Made by a program: the position numbers and the translations under genes
In this document: in pieces, positions 31,785 to 40,858 of the stretch
Layout: every line of letters starts with the position of its first letter
Position numbering within the stretch: position 1 is the stretch's first letter
The notes under the pieces: model-generated
Told to the model about the DNA's origin: nothing
Seen by the model: the letters and a program-made list of their open reading frames with translations, nothing else
The model's database searches: none
From: Streptomyces seoulensis
GTDB taxonomy: Bacteria; Actinomycetota; Actinomycetes; Streptomycetales; Streptomycetaceae
DNA: 64,000 bases
Direction of reading: 5' to 3'
NCBI RefSeq assembly: GCF_004328625.1
Contig: NZ_CP032229.1
Coordinates: 1,116,001-1,180,000, forward strand

Positions 31785-34036
31785 TCCGGCGCCAGGGCTG
31801 CCGGGGCGCCGGCGGGGCTCACCCGGACCGGGATGCCGTTGAGGACGGCGTTGCCGGACAGGGGATCGAGGAGGGTGCCGTCGAGGAGCTGGTTGACGTT
31901 GACGCCGGGTTCGCGGCCGGCGTGGGCCTGCCGGGTGCCGGGGCGGTCGTGGCCCCAGCCGTGCGGGAGGCTCACCACGCCGGGCCGGATGGCGTCGGTG
32001 ACCTCGGCGGGCGCGGTCACCTCTCCCCCGGCGCCCTTGATCCGTACCGGTTCGCCGTCGCGCACGCCGAGGCGTTCGGCGTCCTCGGGGTGGAGGTGGA
32101 GGGTGCAGCGGTTGGTGCCGCCGGTGAGGGCGGGCACGTTGTGCAGCCAGCTGTTGTTGGAGCGCAGATGGCGGCGGCCGACGAGGACGAGCCCGGTGGG
32201 CCGCTCGCGCAGGGCCTTCCGCAGCCGGGGCAGATCGGCGGCGAGGGGCGCGGGCAGCAGTTCCACCTTGCCGCTGGGGGTCTTGAGCGGCTGGGGCAGG
32301 CGGGGGCGGAGCGGGCCGAGGTCGATGCCGTGCGGGTTCTCGAGCAGCCGGGCGAGGGTGAGGCCGTCGGGGCGGGCGCCGAAGCCGTCGCCGTAGGGGC
32401 CGAGGCGGAGCATCAGGTCCAGGCGGCGTTCGGGGCCGTCGGCGCCGGTGAGCTGTGCGGCCAGCTCGTGCGGGTCGCGGCCGTGGACCGGGGAGTGGGG
32501 GTCCTGGACAGCTTTGCCGAGGGTCTGGTCGATGACCATGGTGTCGACGGCGTCCGGGTCGGCGCCGTGCATGCCGCTCGCGGCGAGGATCAGCCGGGCG
32601 AGTATCCCGGTCTCGGCCATCCGGCCGGGCTCCAGCGGCACGGCGGGCCGGGTGTAGCGGACCTGGTTGCGGACGGCCAGGGTGTTGAAGGCGAAGTCGT
32701 GGTGCGGGCTCTGCGCGGGCGGCGGCGGGGGCAGGACGACGTGTGCGTGGCGGGAGGTCTCGTTGAGGTAGGGGTCGACGCTGACCATGAAGTCCAGTGA
32801 GCCCAGGGCCTTGTCGAGCCGGTTGCCGTCGGGCGCGGAGAGCACCGGGTTGGCGGCGATCACGATCAGCGCGCGCAGGGGCTCGCCCTCGGGGGTGGCG
32901 GTGTCGATCTCCTCGGCGAGCGCGGAGAGCGGCAACTCGCCCTTGGCCTCGGGCAGTCGCCGTACCCGGGAGTGCCAGCGGCCGAGGGAGAAGCCCCGGC
33001 CGGGGCCCGCCGGGCGGGGGGTGCGGTCGGTGGCGGCCTGGGGGAAGAGGGCGCCGCCAGGGCGGTCGAGGTTGCCGGTGAGGGTGTTCAGGACGTCGAC
33101 CAGCCAGCTCGCCAGGGTGCCGTGCGGGACGGTGCAGCTGCCGATGCGGGCGTAGACGGCGGCGGTGGGGGCGGCGGCGAGTTCGCGGGCGAGGGTGCGG
33201 ATGGTGTCCGCGTCGACGTCACAGGCCCCGGCGACGGCCTCGGGGGTGAAGTCCTTTATCGCTTCGCGGAGTTCGGGCAGTCCGTCGACGTGCGGCGCGA
33301 GGTCCCCGAGGTCGACGAGGCCCTCCTCGAACAGCACGGTGGTCATAGCGGCGAGGAGCAGGGCGTCGGCACCGGGCCGGATGGCGAGGTGCCGGTCGGC
33401 GAGCTTGGCGGTGCGGGTGCGGCGGGGGTCCACCACGGTGAGGCGGCCGCCGCGCGCCTTGAGCGCCTTCAGCTTGCCGGGGAAGTCGGGCGCGGTGCAC
33501 AGACTCCCGTTGGACTCCAGGGGGTTGGCGCCGATCAGCAGGAGGTGGTCGGTGTGGTCGAGGTCGGGCACCGGGATGGCGTTGGCGTCGCCGAACAGCA
33601 GGCCGCTGGAGACGTGCTTGGGCATCTGGTCGACCGTGGAGGCGGTGAACAGGGAGCGGGTGCGGACCGCGCCGAGCAGCACGGTCGGGTAGAGGGCGCC
33701 GGCCATGGTGTGCACGTTGGGGTTGCCGAGGACCACCCCGAGGGCGTCGGCGCCGTACCGCTCCACGACCGGGCGCAGCCCGCGCGCGACGGCGTCGAAC
33801 GCCTCCTCCCAACTGGCCTCGCGCAGCTCGCCGTTCTCCCGGACCAGCGGGGTGCGCAGCCGGTCGGGGTCGGCGTCCAGCGCGCCGAAGGCGGCGCCCT
33901 TGGGGCAGATGAAGCCCTTGCTGAACACGTCGTCCCGGTCACCCCGCGCGGCGGTGACCCGGGTGCCCTCGATGGTGAGGGTCAGCCCGCAGGTGGCCTC
34001 GCACAGGGGGCAGATTCGCAGGGCGGTGCGGGGCAC
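31778..34036 (-). CDS. Molybdopterin oxidoreductase (MopB family, formate dehydrogenase/nitrate reductase-like)
   Basis: A 752-residue enzyme with an N-terminal [4Fe-4S] site ([10 protein letters not shown] and FICPKG), the MopB catalytic domains ([50 protein letters not shown]) and a C-terminal molydopterin dinucleotide-binding domain ([17 protein letters not shown] ... [15 protein letters not shown]). No Tat signal is visible, so it is cytoplasmic. The molybdenum ligand residue in SSGLLFGD or NGSLC cannot be assigned with certainty. GGGAGG precedes the GTG. No partner subunit is encoded next to it. The substrate is unknown; an ACCGACCGGT palindrome lies 62 bases upstream. Confidence 0.87.
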   Translation of the reverse strand: MPRTALRICPLCEATCGLTLTIEGTRVTAARGDRDDVFSKGFICPKGAAFGALDADPDRLRTPLVRENGELREASWEEAFDAVARGLRPVVERYGADALGVVLGNPNVHTMAGALYPTVLLGAVRTRSLFTASTVDQMPKHVSSGLLFGDANAIPVPDLDHTDHLLLIGANPLESNGSLCTAPDFPGKLKALKARGGRLTVVDPRRTRTAKLADRHLAIRPGADALLLAAMTTVLFEEGLVDLGDLAPHVDGLPELREAIKDFTPEAVAGACDVDADTIRTLARELAAAPTAAVYARIGSCTVPHGTLASWLVDVLNTLTGNLDRPGGALFPQAATDRTPRPAGPGRGFSLGRWHSRVRRLPEAKGELPLSALAEEIDTATPEGEPLRALIVIAANPVLSAPDGNRLDKALGSLDFMVSVDPYLNETSRHAHVVLPPPPPAQSPHHDFAFNTLAVRNQVRYTRPAVPLEPGRMAETGILARLILAASGMHGADPDAVDTMVIDQTLGKAVQDPHSPVHGRDPHELAAQLTGADGPERRLDLMLRLGPYGDGFGARPDGLTLARLLENPHGIDLGPLRPRLPQPLKTPSGKVELLPAPLAADLPRLRKALRERPTGLVLVGRRHLRSNNSWLHNVPALTGGTNRCTLHLHPEDAERLGVRDGEPVRIKGAGGEVTAPAEVTDAIRPGVVSLPHGWGHDRPGTRQAHAGREPGVNVNQLLDGTLLDPLSGNAVLNGIPVRVSPAGAPAALAPEN

Positions 34037-34097
34037 GGGTCCTCCCGGAGAGTCGGCGGCACTGCCGGACGGGCACGGCCGTACCGGCCCCGGCGAG

Positions 34098-34117
34098 CAT
34101 ACCGACCGGTAGGCATG
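34098..34117. promoter_or_regulatory. TetR-type operator upstream of the MopB gene
   Basis: CATACCGACCGGTAGGCATG, a near-palindrome with two mismatched pairs, closely related to the site at 14936-14953. It lies between the TetR gene at 34139 and the MopB start at 34036. Confidence 0.55.
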
Positions 34118-34138
34118 GTGGGGAGTCCCCGCGGTGGT

Positions 34139-34762
34139 TCAGTCCGCCGGGTCGAGCACGCGGCCCAGGTAGGCCCGCAGGAGTTCCCGTGTCTCATGGA
34201 TGATCGCCGGGTCGCCGTCCGGGTCGGCGCGGAAGGCGAGCTGGATGAGGGTGTCCGCGCTCTCCACGGCCACCAGCAGGACGCGGCGCAGGTCGTCGTC
34301 GGGGGTGCGGCCGAGATAGCCGGCGATGAGACTGCCGAGCCGGTCGGCGACGCGGGTGTTGGGCGCGGCGCCCCGGGTGCCGACCGGTATCTGGTTGCCG
34401 AAGTCGACCAGGGCGAAGCCGGGCGCGGTGCGCTTCATGCCGAGGTACTCGTCCAGGATGACGTCCATCGCCGCGCGCCAGTCGCCGGGCGGCGCCTCCC
34501 GCAGCCGGGCGGTGACGTGCTCGGCGTAGTGGCGCAGGTTGCGCTGGGCGAGGGCGTCGGCCATCTGCCGCTTGTTGCCGAAGAAGCGGTACACCGAGCC
34601 GATGGGCACCTCGGCCCGCTCGGCGACCGCGCGGGTGGTCAGCGCCTCGTAGCCGACCTCGTCCAGGAGAGCGGCGCACGCGTCGAGAATTCTGGTCAGC
34701 CGTTCGGCACTGCGCCGCTGAACGGGGGCGCGCCTGAGGGATGTCGCATGGGGCACGGCCAC
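34139..34762 (-). CDS. TetR family regulator
   Basis: A 207-residue TetR with [23 protein letters not shown] (~44-63) and a ligand domain containing [20 protein letters not shown]. The GTG at 34762 ([11 protein letters not shown]) has GAGG six bases upstream; an ATG 15 bases earlier is an alternative. It lies upstream of the MopB gene on the same strand with an operator-like palindrome between them, and divergent from hmgA. It could control either; the data do not decide. Confidence 0.85.
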   Translation of the reverse strand: MAVPHATSLRRAPVQRRSAERLTRILDACAALLDEVGYEALTTRAVAERAEVPIGSVYRFFGNKRQMADALAQRNLRHYAEHVTARLREAPPGDWRAAMDVILDEYLGMKRTAPGFALVDFGNQIPVGTRGAAPNTRVADRLGSLIAGYLGRTPDDDLRRVLLVAVESADTLIQLAFRADPDGDPAIIHETRELLRAYLGRVLDPAD

Positions 34763-34874
34763 ATGATGCCTCGCCATGGGCAGGCGGAGAAGGGCGGGGA
34801 GTCCCCATGGGCCCCGCGTACACCCCCGTGCGGCCGGTTCTCGCGCTCCGGCCGGGTGAAGGGCGCGTTCGCCT

Positions 34875-34939
34875 CTTGCGCACACCCCCCGGCATTCCTA
34901 CGGTGCTCCATAGGAATGCCGGAGCAGCGTGTGCGCAAG
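34875..34939 (+). promoter_or_regulatory. Double inverted repeat in the hmgA leader
   Basis: Two nested perfect inverted repeats: inner CCGGCATTCCTA (34889-34900) with its complement at 34911-34922, and outer CTTGCGCACA (34875-34884) with its complement at 34930-34939. The outer right arm runs into the Shine-Dalgarno (AAGGGAG from 34937). It could be an operator for a dimeric regulator, an RNA stem controlling translation, or both. Confidence 0.65.
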
Positions 34940-34948
34940 GGAGCGATC

Positions 34949-36298
34949 ATGACCGATGGGGGTACCTCCCGCGTGAGCGGGTTCGAGCGTGGGGGAGCGC
35001 GGAAGACCGCCGAAGCACTGGCGTACCTGACCGGGTTCGGCAACGAACACTCCTCCGAGGCGGTGCCCGGCGCCCTGCCCGACGGCCGCAACTCACCGCA
35101 GCGCGCACCGCTCGGCCTGTACGCGGAGCAGCTCAGCGGTACGGCGTTCACCGAGCCCCGCGCCCACAACCGCCGCTCCTGGCTGTACCGCATCCGCCCC
35201 TCGGCCGCGCACCCCGCCTTCACCCGCACCGCCAACGGCGCGATCCGCACGGCCCCCTTCGCCGAGACCGTGCCCGACCCCAACCGGCTGCGCTGGAGCC
35301 CGCTGCCCGAGCCACTGCCGGGCACCGACTTCCTGGCCGGCCTGTGGACACTGGGCGGCAACGGCGACGCGACCCAGCGCAGCGGCATGGCCGTGCACCT
35401 CTATCACGCCAACTCCTCGATGGAACGGGTGTTCTCGGACGCCGACGGCGAGCTGCTGATCGTCCCCGAGCGGGGCGGACTGCTGCTGCACACCGAGTTC
35501 GGCCGCCTCCATGTGGAGCCCGCACATGTGGCGCTCATCCCCCGTGGAGTCCGCTTCCGTGTGGAGCTGCTGGACGACTCGGCCCGGGGTTATGTGTGCG
35601 AGAACTATGGCGCGCCCTTCCGCCTTCCCGACCTGGGCCCCATCGGCGCCAACGGCCTGGCCAACGCCCGCGACTTCCGGGCGCCGGTCGCCGCGTACGA
35701 GGAGGTCGAGGGCCCGGTGGAGGTGGTCAACAAGTACTGCGGCAACCTCTGGACGGCCACCTACGACCACTCCCCGCTCGACGTGGTCGCCTGGCACGGC
35801 AACTATGTGCCGTACGCCTATGACCTGCGCCGGTTCAATGTGATCGGCACCATCTCCTACGACCACCCGGACCCGTCGATCTTCACCGTCCTGACCTCCC
35901 CCTCGGACACTCCCGGACTGGCGGGCGCGGACTTCGTGGTCTTCGCCCCGCGCTGGCTGGTCGGCGAGGACACCTTCCGGCCGCCGTACTTCCACCGGAA
36001 CGTGATGAGCGAGTACATGGGCCTGATCGAGGGCGCCTACGACGCCAAGGCGGAAGGGTTCGTGCCCGGCGGTGGCTCGCTGCACAACATGATGTCGGCG
36101 CACGGCCCGGACCGGGAGACCTTCGACCGGGCGAGCGCGGCCGAACTGCGCCCGCAGCGGATCGACGACGGGCTGGCCTTCATGTTCGAGACCCGCTGGC
36201 CGATCGCCCTCACCCCGGACGCGGCCCGCGCGGACCACCTCCAGCGGGACTACGACGACGTGTGGCGCGGACTGGAGCCGCACTTCCGCACGCCCTGA
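34949..36298 (+). CDS. hmgA: Homogentisate 1,2-dioxygenase
   Basis: A 449-residue ring-cleaving Fe(II) enzyme of tyrosine/phenylalanine degradation, converting homogentisate to maleylacetoacetate. Iron ligands are in [14 protein letters not shown] (His, Glu; ~349-362) and [12 protein letters not shown] (His; ~378). Conserved starts include [19 protein letters not shown]. The ATG at 34949 has AAGGGAG five bases upstream. Residues ~4-18 ([13 protein letters not shown]...) are encoded by a Streptomyces-type palindromic repeat inserted in frame and are foreign to the family. Downstream fumarylacetoacetate-pathway genes are not adjacent. Confidence 0.96.
   Translation: MTDGGTSRVSGFERGGARKTAEALAYLTGFGNEHSSEAVPGALPDGRNSPQRAPLGLYAEQLSGTAFTEPRAHNRRSWLYRIRPSAAHPAFTRTANGAIRTAPFAETVPDPNRLRWSPLPEPLPGTDFLAGLWTLGGNGDATQRSGMAVHLYHANSSMERVFSDADGELLIVPERGGLLLHTEFGRLHVEPAHVALIPRGVRFRVELLDDSARGYVCENYGAPFRLPDLGPIGANGLANARDFRAPVAAYEEVEGPVEVVNKYCGNLWTATYDHSPLDVVAWHGNYVPYAYDLRRFNVIGTISYDHPDPSIFTVLTSPSDTPGLAGADFVVFAPRWLVGEDTFRPPYFHRNVMSEYMGLIEGAYDAKAEGFVPGGGSLHNMMSAHGPDRETFDRASAAELRPQRIDDGLAFMFETRWPIALTPDAARADHLQRDYDDVWRGLEPHFRTP
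34958..34996 (+). repeat. Streptomyces-type palindromic repeat inside the hmgA 5' coding region
   Basis: A GGGGGTACCTCCC ... GTGGGGGAG unit with complementary CTCCC/GGGAG ends and an inner CCCGC/GCGGG stem. I recall such units as common intergenic elements in Streptomyces. Here it lies in frame just after the hmgA start and encodes ~13 residues. Confidence 0.65.
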
Positions 36299-36370
36299 CG
36301 ATCCCAGCCCCAACTCCGATGTGTGACCGCTCCGTTGCGCCGACCGGTCCGGACAGGTACGGATAGCCGC

Positions 36371-37120
36371 GTGACCTCTTTCGCCCCGGACTCGATCGTC
36401 CTGAACCGCAAACTGCCGCTCTGGTACCAGGTGTCGCAGTCGCTGCGGGCCTCCATCCTGGGCCGCTCCCCCGAGGACCCGCTGCGGCTGCCCACCGAGG
36501 AGCGGCTGGCCGGGCACTACGGGGTGAGCGTGCTGACGATGCGGCAGGCGCTGAAAGAGCTGGAGGACGAGGGGCTGATCAGCCGGCACCGGCGGCGCGG
36601 CACCTTCATCGAGCCGGGGGTGCGGCGCGGGGCGCCGGTGAGGCTGCTGGGCTCGGTGGACGCGATCGTGGCCCAGCAGTCCGGGATGACGGCCGAACTG
36701 CTGGACGCGGCGCGGGTCCCGGTGCCGCCCCTGTGGGCGGAGCACTTCCCGGACCTCGACGAGGTGGCGGTCTACCACCGGCTGCGCGGGGACGCGAAGA
36801 CCGGCGAGCCGACCAACCACGCCGTCAACCATGTGCGCCCGGAGCTGGCCGACCGGATCGACCCGGCCGATCTGGCCCGGTGGCCGATGACCAAGGTGCT
36901 GCGGGACGTGGTGGGCGCCGACATCAGCCGGATCACCGACACGGTGGAGGCCCGTCTCGCCGACCCGGAGACCGCGCGGCTGCTCCAGGTGCCGCTACTG
37001 AGCCCGATCCTGCACTACACAGGGGTCACCTACGACTCGGCGGGCCGGGTGCTGGACGTGGCGGTCATCCAGTACCGGGGCGACCGCTTCTCCTTCACCG
37101 TCACCCTGGAGGCGACCTGA
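36371..37120 (+). CDS. GntR family regulator (HutC/UTRA type)
   Basis: A 249-residue regulator with an N-terminal GntR winged helix (EERLAGHYGVSVLTMRQALK, ~45-64, and LISRHRRRGTFIEPG) and a C-terminal UTRA ligand domain (from ~85; VAVYHRLRGDAKTGEPTNHA and VLDVAVIQYRGDRFSFTVTL). GTG start at 36371. It follows hmgA by 72 bp in the same direction, so it may sense an intermediate of aromatic catabolism and control hmgA; that is inference from position. Confidence 0.88.
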   Translation: MTSFAPDSIVLNRKLPLWYQVSQSLRASILGRSPEDPLRLPTEERLAGHYGVSVLTMRQALKELEDEGLISRHRRRGTFIEPGVRRGAPVRLLGSVDAIVAQQSGMTAELLDAARVPVPPLWAEHFPDLDEVAVYHRLRGDAKTGEPTNHAVNHVRPELADRIDPADLARWPMTKVLRDVVGADISRITDTVEARLADPETARLLQVPLLSPILHYTGVTYDSAGRVLDVAVIQYRGDRFSFTVTLEAT

Positions 37121-37185
37121 GCGCCGCCCGCACCTCCGCCCCCGTTCCGGTACCCCGTCCGGGCCGAGGCCGTAGCATTCCGGGC

Positions 37186-38313
37186 GTGACGTACGAGGAC
37201 GCGCCGCCGCTGGCGGACCTCATGCCGTGGTCCGTCGCACCGCTGCGGCCGGGCCGCGCCTGGCCGACGGCACCCGACCCGGCGTCCCTGAGGGCCCGTT
37301 GGACGGCCCTGCTGGCGGCCGAGGGGCCGGAGCGGGAGGCCCTGTTCGAGCCGACCCGCTCGCGCACCGTCCATTCGGCGGTGGCGCAGCTGCCCGGCCG
37401 GAGCACCGGTACCGAGCGGCTGGCGCGGGCCTCGGGGCCGTGCCCGGAGCCGGTGCGGGTGCTCGCGGCGCCGTTCGACGAGCGCTGGCTGATTCCGGAC
37501 CACCGGCTGCTCGACCTCGCCCGCCCGGAGCTGTGGCGGGTGGCGGACGAGCGGCAGGTGTTCGTGGTGGAGGCGGGCACCGGGCTGCTGGCGACCTCGC
37601 TGCCGCCGACCCTCGCGGCCGGGCGCGTCCGCCCGCTGTACCGGCGTCCCGGCGGCGCCGAACCCAACCTGGCGCCGGGCCTGTTGGACGAGCTGGCCGC
37701 ACGGCTCGGCTCCCGGCCCACGGCGGCGGACGTGCTGGCGTGGACACTGGCCGCCGTCCAGGCAGACCTGACCGTCCCGCTCACCGGGGACCCCGAGGTC
37801 TGGGCAAGGGGCGTGGCGACCGGCCGGCGCGCGCTGTGGCTGATGCTCCGGGACGGGGAGCGCCCCAAGCTGCCCGGCGGCCGCCGCCCGTACGTCCGCG
37901 CGCCGCTGCCCCCGTACCCGCGCACCCTGCGCTACGACACTGACGAGGAGACCCTGTTCCTGGACGAGGGCCGCGTCTCCCCCGTCCCCCGCGCCGCCTG
38001 GGAGCACGAGGTGGCCGGGGTCCGCACGCTGGAAGCCTGGTTCACCGCCCGTACGACCCCGGGCACCCCCGGCACCCTGGCCGCGATCGGCCCCCGCACC
38101 TGGCCGCAGAGCTGGACCTCGGAGCTGCTGGAGCTGATCACGGTACTGACCCTCCTGGCCGAACTCCCCGAGTCGGTGCCGGTGTCGGACCCGCTCACGG
38201 CAACCGCTCTCCGCACGGCCGGAGTTCTCCCGCCCGCACCTCCGACCCGCCGTCCCGCCTCGGTGCTGGACCACCAGGAGGAGGGCCCGGAGGGGCAGTT
38301 CGCCCTGCTCTAG
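37186..38313 (+). CDS. Stand-alone type-ISP restriction enzyme C-terminal specificity-like domain
   Basis: A 375-residue protein resembling the C-terminal target-recognition domain of LlaBIII-type ISP restriction-modification enzymes (PWSVAPLRPGRAWPTAPDP near the N-terminus, VLAAPFDERWLIPDHRLLDL in the middle, GRVRPLYRRPGGAEPNLAPG later, RPASVLDHQEEGPEGQFALL at the end). No methyltransferase (DPPY/NPPY), helicase or nuclease motif is present, and no neighbour supplies one. Such orphan domains are conserved in Streptomyces; their role is unknown. GTG start at 37186. My family assignment is from memory of these sequence blocks. Confidence 0.65.
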   Translation: MTYEDAPPLADLMPWSVAPLRPGRAWPTAPDPASLRARWTALLAAEGPEREALFEPTRSRTVHSAVAQLPGRSTGTERLARASGPCPEPVRVLAAPFDERWLIPDHRLLDLARPELWRVADERQVFVVEAGTGLLATSLPPTLAAGRVRPLYRRPGGAEPNLAPGLLDELAARLGSRPTAADVLAWTLAAVQADLTVPLTGDPEVWARGVATGRRALWLMLRDGERPKLPGGRRPYVRAPLPPYPRTLRYDTDEETLFLDEGRVSPVPRAAWEHEVAGVRTLEAWFTARTTPGTPGTLAAIGPRTWPQSWTSELLELITVLTLLAELPESVPVSDPLTATALRTAGVLPPAPPTRRPASVLDHQEEGPEGQFALL

Positions 38314-38360
38314 CCAGATGCCGGGTGACAGCGGGAGCCCGCCGGGAGATCATCGCGGGC

Positions 38361-39557
38361 ATGGATCTGCTGCCGCCGCCCCTGGAGGGCGTCACCGTCG
38401 TCGCCGTCGAACAGGCCGTGTCCGCGCCCTTCGCCACCCGCCAGCTGGCCGATCTGGGGGCCAGGGTGATCAAGGTGGAGCGGGTCGACGGCGGTGACTT
38501 CGCACGCGGTTACGACACCGCCGCCGAGGGGCTCGCCTCGCACTTCGTGTGGTGCAACCGGGGCAAGGAGTCCATCGCGCTGGACCTGAAGGACCCGCGC
38601 GGACTGGACGTCGTGCGGCGGCTGGTCGCGGACGCGGACGTGTTCGTGCAGAACCTCGCGCACGGCGCCGCGGCCCGCCTTGGCCTGGACGCGGCCACCC
38701 TGTGCGCGGCCGACCCGCGCCTGATCGCCGTGGACATCTCGGGGTACGGCGGCTCGGGGCCGTACGCGGACAAGGGGGCGTACGACATGCTCGTGCAGTG
38801 CGAGGCGGGGCTGGTGTCGGTGACCGGGACGCCCGAGCGGCCGGTGAAGGCGGGCATCCCGGCGGCGGACATCGCGGCGGCCATGTACGCCTTCTCCGGG
38901 GTGCTGGCCGCGCTGGTCAGGCGCGGTACGACCGGGCGGGGCGGTCCGGTGGAGGTGTCGATGCTGGAGGCGCTGGCCGAGTGGATGGGGCATCCGCTGC
39001 ACCACACGATGCACGGGGGCGAACCCCCGGCGCGCACCGGTCTGGGGCACGCCGTCATCGTGCCGTACGACTCCTACGGAACGGCGGACGGCGGGCGGGT
39101 GATGCTGTCGGTGCAGAACGACCGGGAGTGGCGGCGGCTGGCCGAACAGGTACTGGACAGGCCGGAGTTGGCGCACGACCCGGCGTACGCGACCAACGCG
39201 GCGCGGGTGGCCGGGCGGGAGCGGACCGACACGCTGGTCGCCGGGGCGCTGGGCGCGCTGACGGCGGACGAGGCGCTGGCGCGGCTGGAGGCGGCGGGGA
39301 TCGCGTGTGCGCGGATCAGGGATCTGGCGGAGCTGGCGGAGCATCCGCAGCTCGCGGCGCGGGAGCGGTGGCGGCGGGTGGGTTCGCCGGTGGGACCGCT
39401 GCGGGCGCTGCTGCCGCCCATCACGCTGCCGGGCGGCGCGGAGACGCGGCTGGGGGACGTGCCCGCGCTCGGCCGGCACACCGACGCGCTGCTCCGTGCC
39501 GTGGGGATGACGGACGACGAGATCGCGGCGTTGCGCCGGGACGGTGTGGCGGCCTGA
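38361..39557 (+). CDS. CaiB/BaiF family CoA-transferase
   Basis: A 398-residue family III CoA-transferase. Signatures are QLADLGARVIKVERVDGGDF, the ALDLKDPRGLDVVRRLVADA region, and catalytic Asp in GAYDMLVQCEAGLVSVTGTP. The family forms interlocked dimers and moves CoA between organic acids such as succinate, formate or carnitine. The start at 38361 (MDLLPPPLEG) fits the family; a GTG 36 bases upstream is possible. The acceptor acid is not predictable here. Confidence 0.9.
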   Translation: MDLLPPPLEGVTVVAVEQAVSAPFATRQLADLGARVIKVERVDGGDFARGYDTAAEGLASHFVWCNRGKESIALDLKDPRGLDVVRRLVADADVFVQNLAHGAAARLGLDAATLCAADPRLIAVDISGYGGSGPYADKGAYDMLVQCEAGLVSVTGTPERPVKAGIPAADIAAAMYAFSGVLAALVRRGTTGRGGPVEVSMLEALAEWMGHPLHHTMHGGEPPARTGLGHAVIVPYDSYGTADGGRVMLSVQNDREWRRLAEQVLDRPELAHDPAYATNAARVAGRERTDTLVAGALGALTADEALARLEAAGIACARIRDLAELAEHPQLAARERWRRVGSPVGPLRALLPPITLPGGAETRLGDVPALGRHTDALLRAVGMTDDEIAALRRDGVAA

Positions 39558-39644
39558 GCGCGGATGACCTGCTGGGCGGGGCGCCGGTGCGCTCCGGGCC
39601 GGGCCGGAACCGGGCGGGACTCCGGGGAGTCCGCTCGGTACGGC

Positions 39645-39914
39645 TCAGTGGCTGCCGAAGAGCGACCGGCGCAGCCGGCGCAGTGGCGCGAAGAGAGAGA
39701 CCCGGCTGACGCGGACGCGCCGGTCGCTGCGCTGACGCACGGTGTCCCGCGCGGTCAGTTCACGCATCAGCGACGTCGCCTCGACCGTCTCCCGCTGCGG
39801 TACGGCAGGCCCGCCGAGCACCGCGAGGTGGCGGTCCAGACGCCTGCTGGTCGCACCACTTCCGCAGGTGATCGCAGGGACCCTGGCCCTGCTGCGCATT
39901 GCTATCTGCTCCAT
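39645..39914 (-). CDS. Small basic hypothetical protein
   Basis: An 89-residue protein, strongly basic (many Arg in the C-terminal half, SRVSLFAPLRRLRRSLFGSH). GGGGAG four bases before the ATG at 39914 supports translation. I do not recognise a family. It has no signal peptide. A CCCTAT/ATAGGG inverted repeat (39961-39979) lies upstream and might be regulatory. Its separation from both neighbours suggests its own transcription. Confidence 0.65.
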   Translation of the reverse strand: MEQIAMRSRARVPAITCGSGATSRRLDRHLAVLGGPAVPQRETVEATSLMRELTARDTVRQRSDRRVRVSRVSLFAPLRRLRRSLFGSH

Positions 39915-40042
39915 GTCACTCCCCACCCGTACGAATCCACCCGGCCCACGGGCAGAGTAACCCTATCGTCCCCATAGGGCATGCGTGTATCTCGGCCACG
40001 GGATTCACCTTCCCCACAAGGCGGTTGATCATCCCTCGTTGA

Positions 40043-40858
40043 CTACTCTCCGAATCCGACTGATTTCAGGGTGAGTTGGACAACGGGCTGGCCAGTGGGG
40101 TGTGTGGAACCGCCGTTCGGCTCGACGGTCACCGCGAGTGACGCCGAGGACTTCTCAAGCCCCTTCACCGCCAAGGGCGTGTCGGCGCCGAGAAGCCCGA
40201 GAGAGAGGGGCTCGGCGCCGGGACGCGTGAGCCAGAGCTGGTGCACCCGGCCGCCGGACGGGGTGCCGTATCCGCTCAGGGTGACGACGGCGCGGCCCTC
40301 GGACGGCGAGGCGACGACCGCGAGCGCGCGTCCGTGTCCGTCGGTCCCGGCGGTGGCGCGGGCGTCCGGAGCGGCGAGAACGTGGGCGATGTCACGTGCC
40401 CGCGCCCGCTCGGCGGCGAGCCGTCCCTCGGTGCGGTGCGCCTGGACGGCGAAGAGCGAGGCGACGACCAGGGCGGCGGCGGCCGTCACGGTGGCGAACG
40501 GCACGAACAGCGGACGTGTCCCGGCCCGCCGGGCACGGGCGGGCGGCGGCTGGACTCCCCAGACGTGCGGCGGCAGTTGGGCGGCACGCGGCCGGCCGGC
40601 GGGCGCCGGTTCCTGCGGGGTGGCGCGTACGGCGGCCAGGACGCGTTCGCGCAGGGCGGCCGGGGCGGGGGCGGCGGTGGACCAGGCGAGCCGGACGGCG
40701 TCCTCGGACAGTTCACGGACCTCGACCGTGCACCGGCCGCAGCCGGCGAGGTGCTTCTCGAACCGGCGCCGCTCGCCGGGGTCGAGGGCGTCCAGGGCGT
40801 AGGGCGCGGCCAGCGAGTGCGGGTCCTCGCGGCGCAGCAGCCGCCCGAAGAGGCTCAC
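40043..40858 (-). CDS. Membrane anti-sigma factor, RskA family
   Basis: A 271-residue anti-sigma factor. An N-terminal zinc anti-sigma domain (ZAS) with HLAGCGRC binds the sigma factor in the cytoplasm; a single membrane helix follows (~119-141, FATVTAAAALVVASLFAVQA); the C-terminal RskA domain lies outside (GTPSGGRVHQLWLTRPGAEP). It would release its sigma factor after regulated proteolysis. Its GTG overlaps the sigma-factor stop by 4 bp, so the two are translationally coupled. Confidence 0.92.
   Translation of the reverse strand: MSLFGRLLRREDPHSLAAPYALDALDPGERRRFEKHLAGCGRCTVEVRELSEDAVRLAWSTAAPAPAALRERVLAAVRATPQEPAPAGRPRAAQLPPHVWGVQPPPARARRAGTRPLFVPFATVTAAAALVVASLFAVQAHRTEGRLAAERARARDIAHVLAAPDARATAGTDGHGRALAVVASPSEGRAVVTLSGYGTPSGGRVHQLWLTRPGAEPLSLGLLGADTPLAVKGLEKSSASLAVTVEPNGGSTHPTGQPVVQLTLKSVGFGE

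Noticed and set aside
32972..34948. N-terminal extension of hmgA through a long open frame upstream
   Set aside because: It is antisense to MopB and TetR genes; the ribosome site before 34949 and the family length fix the start.
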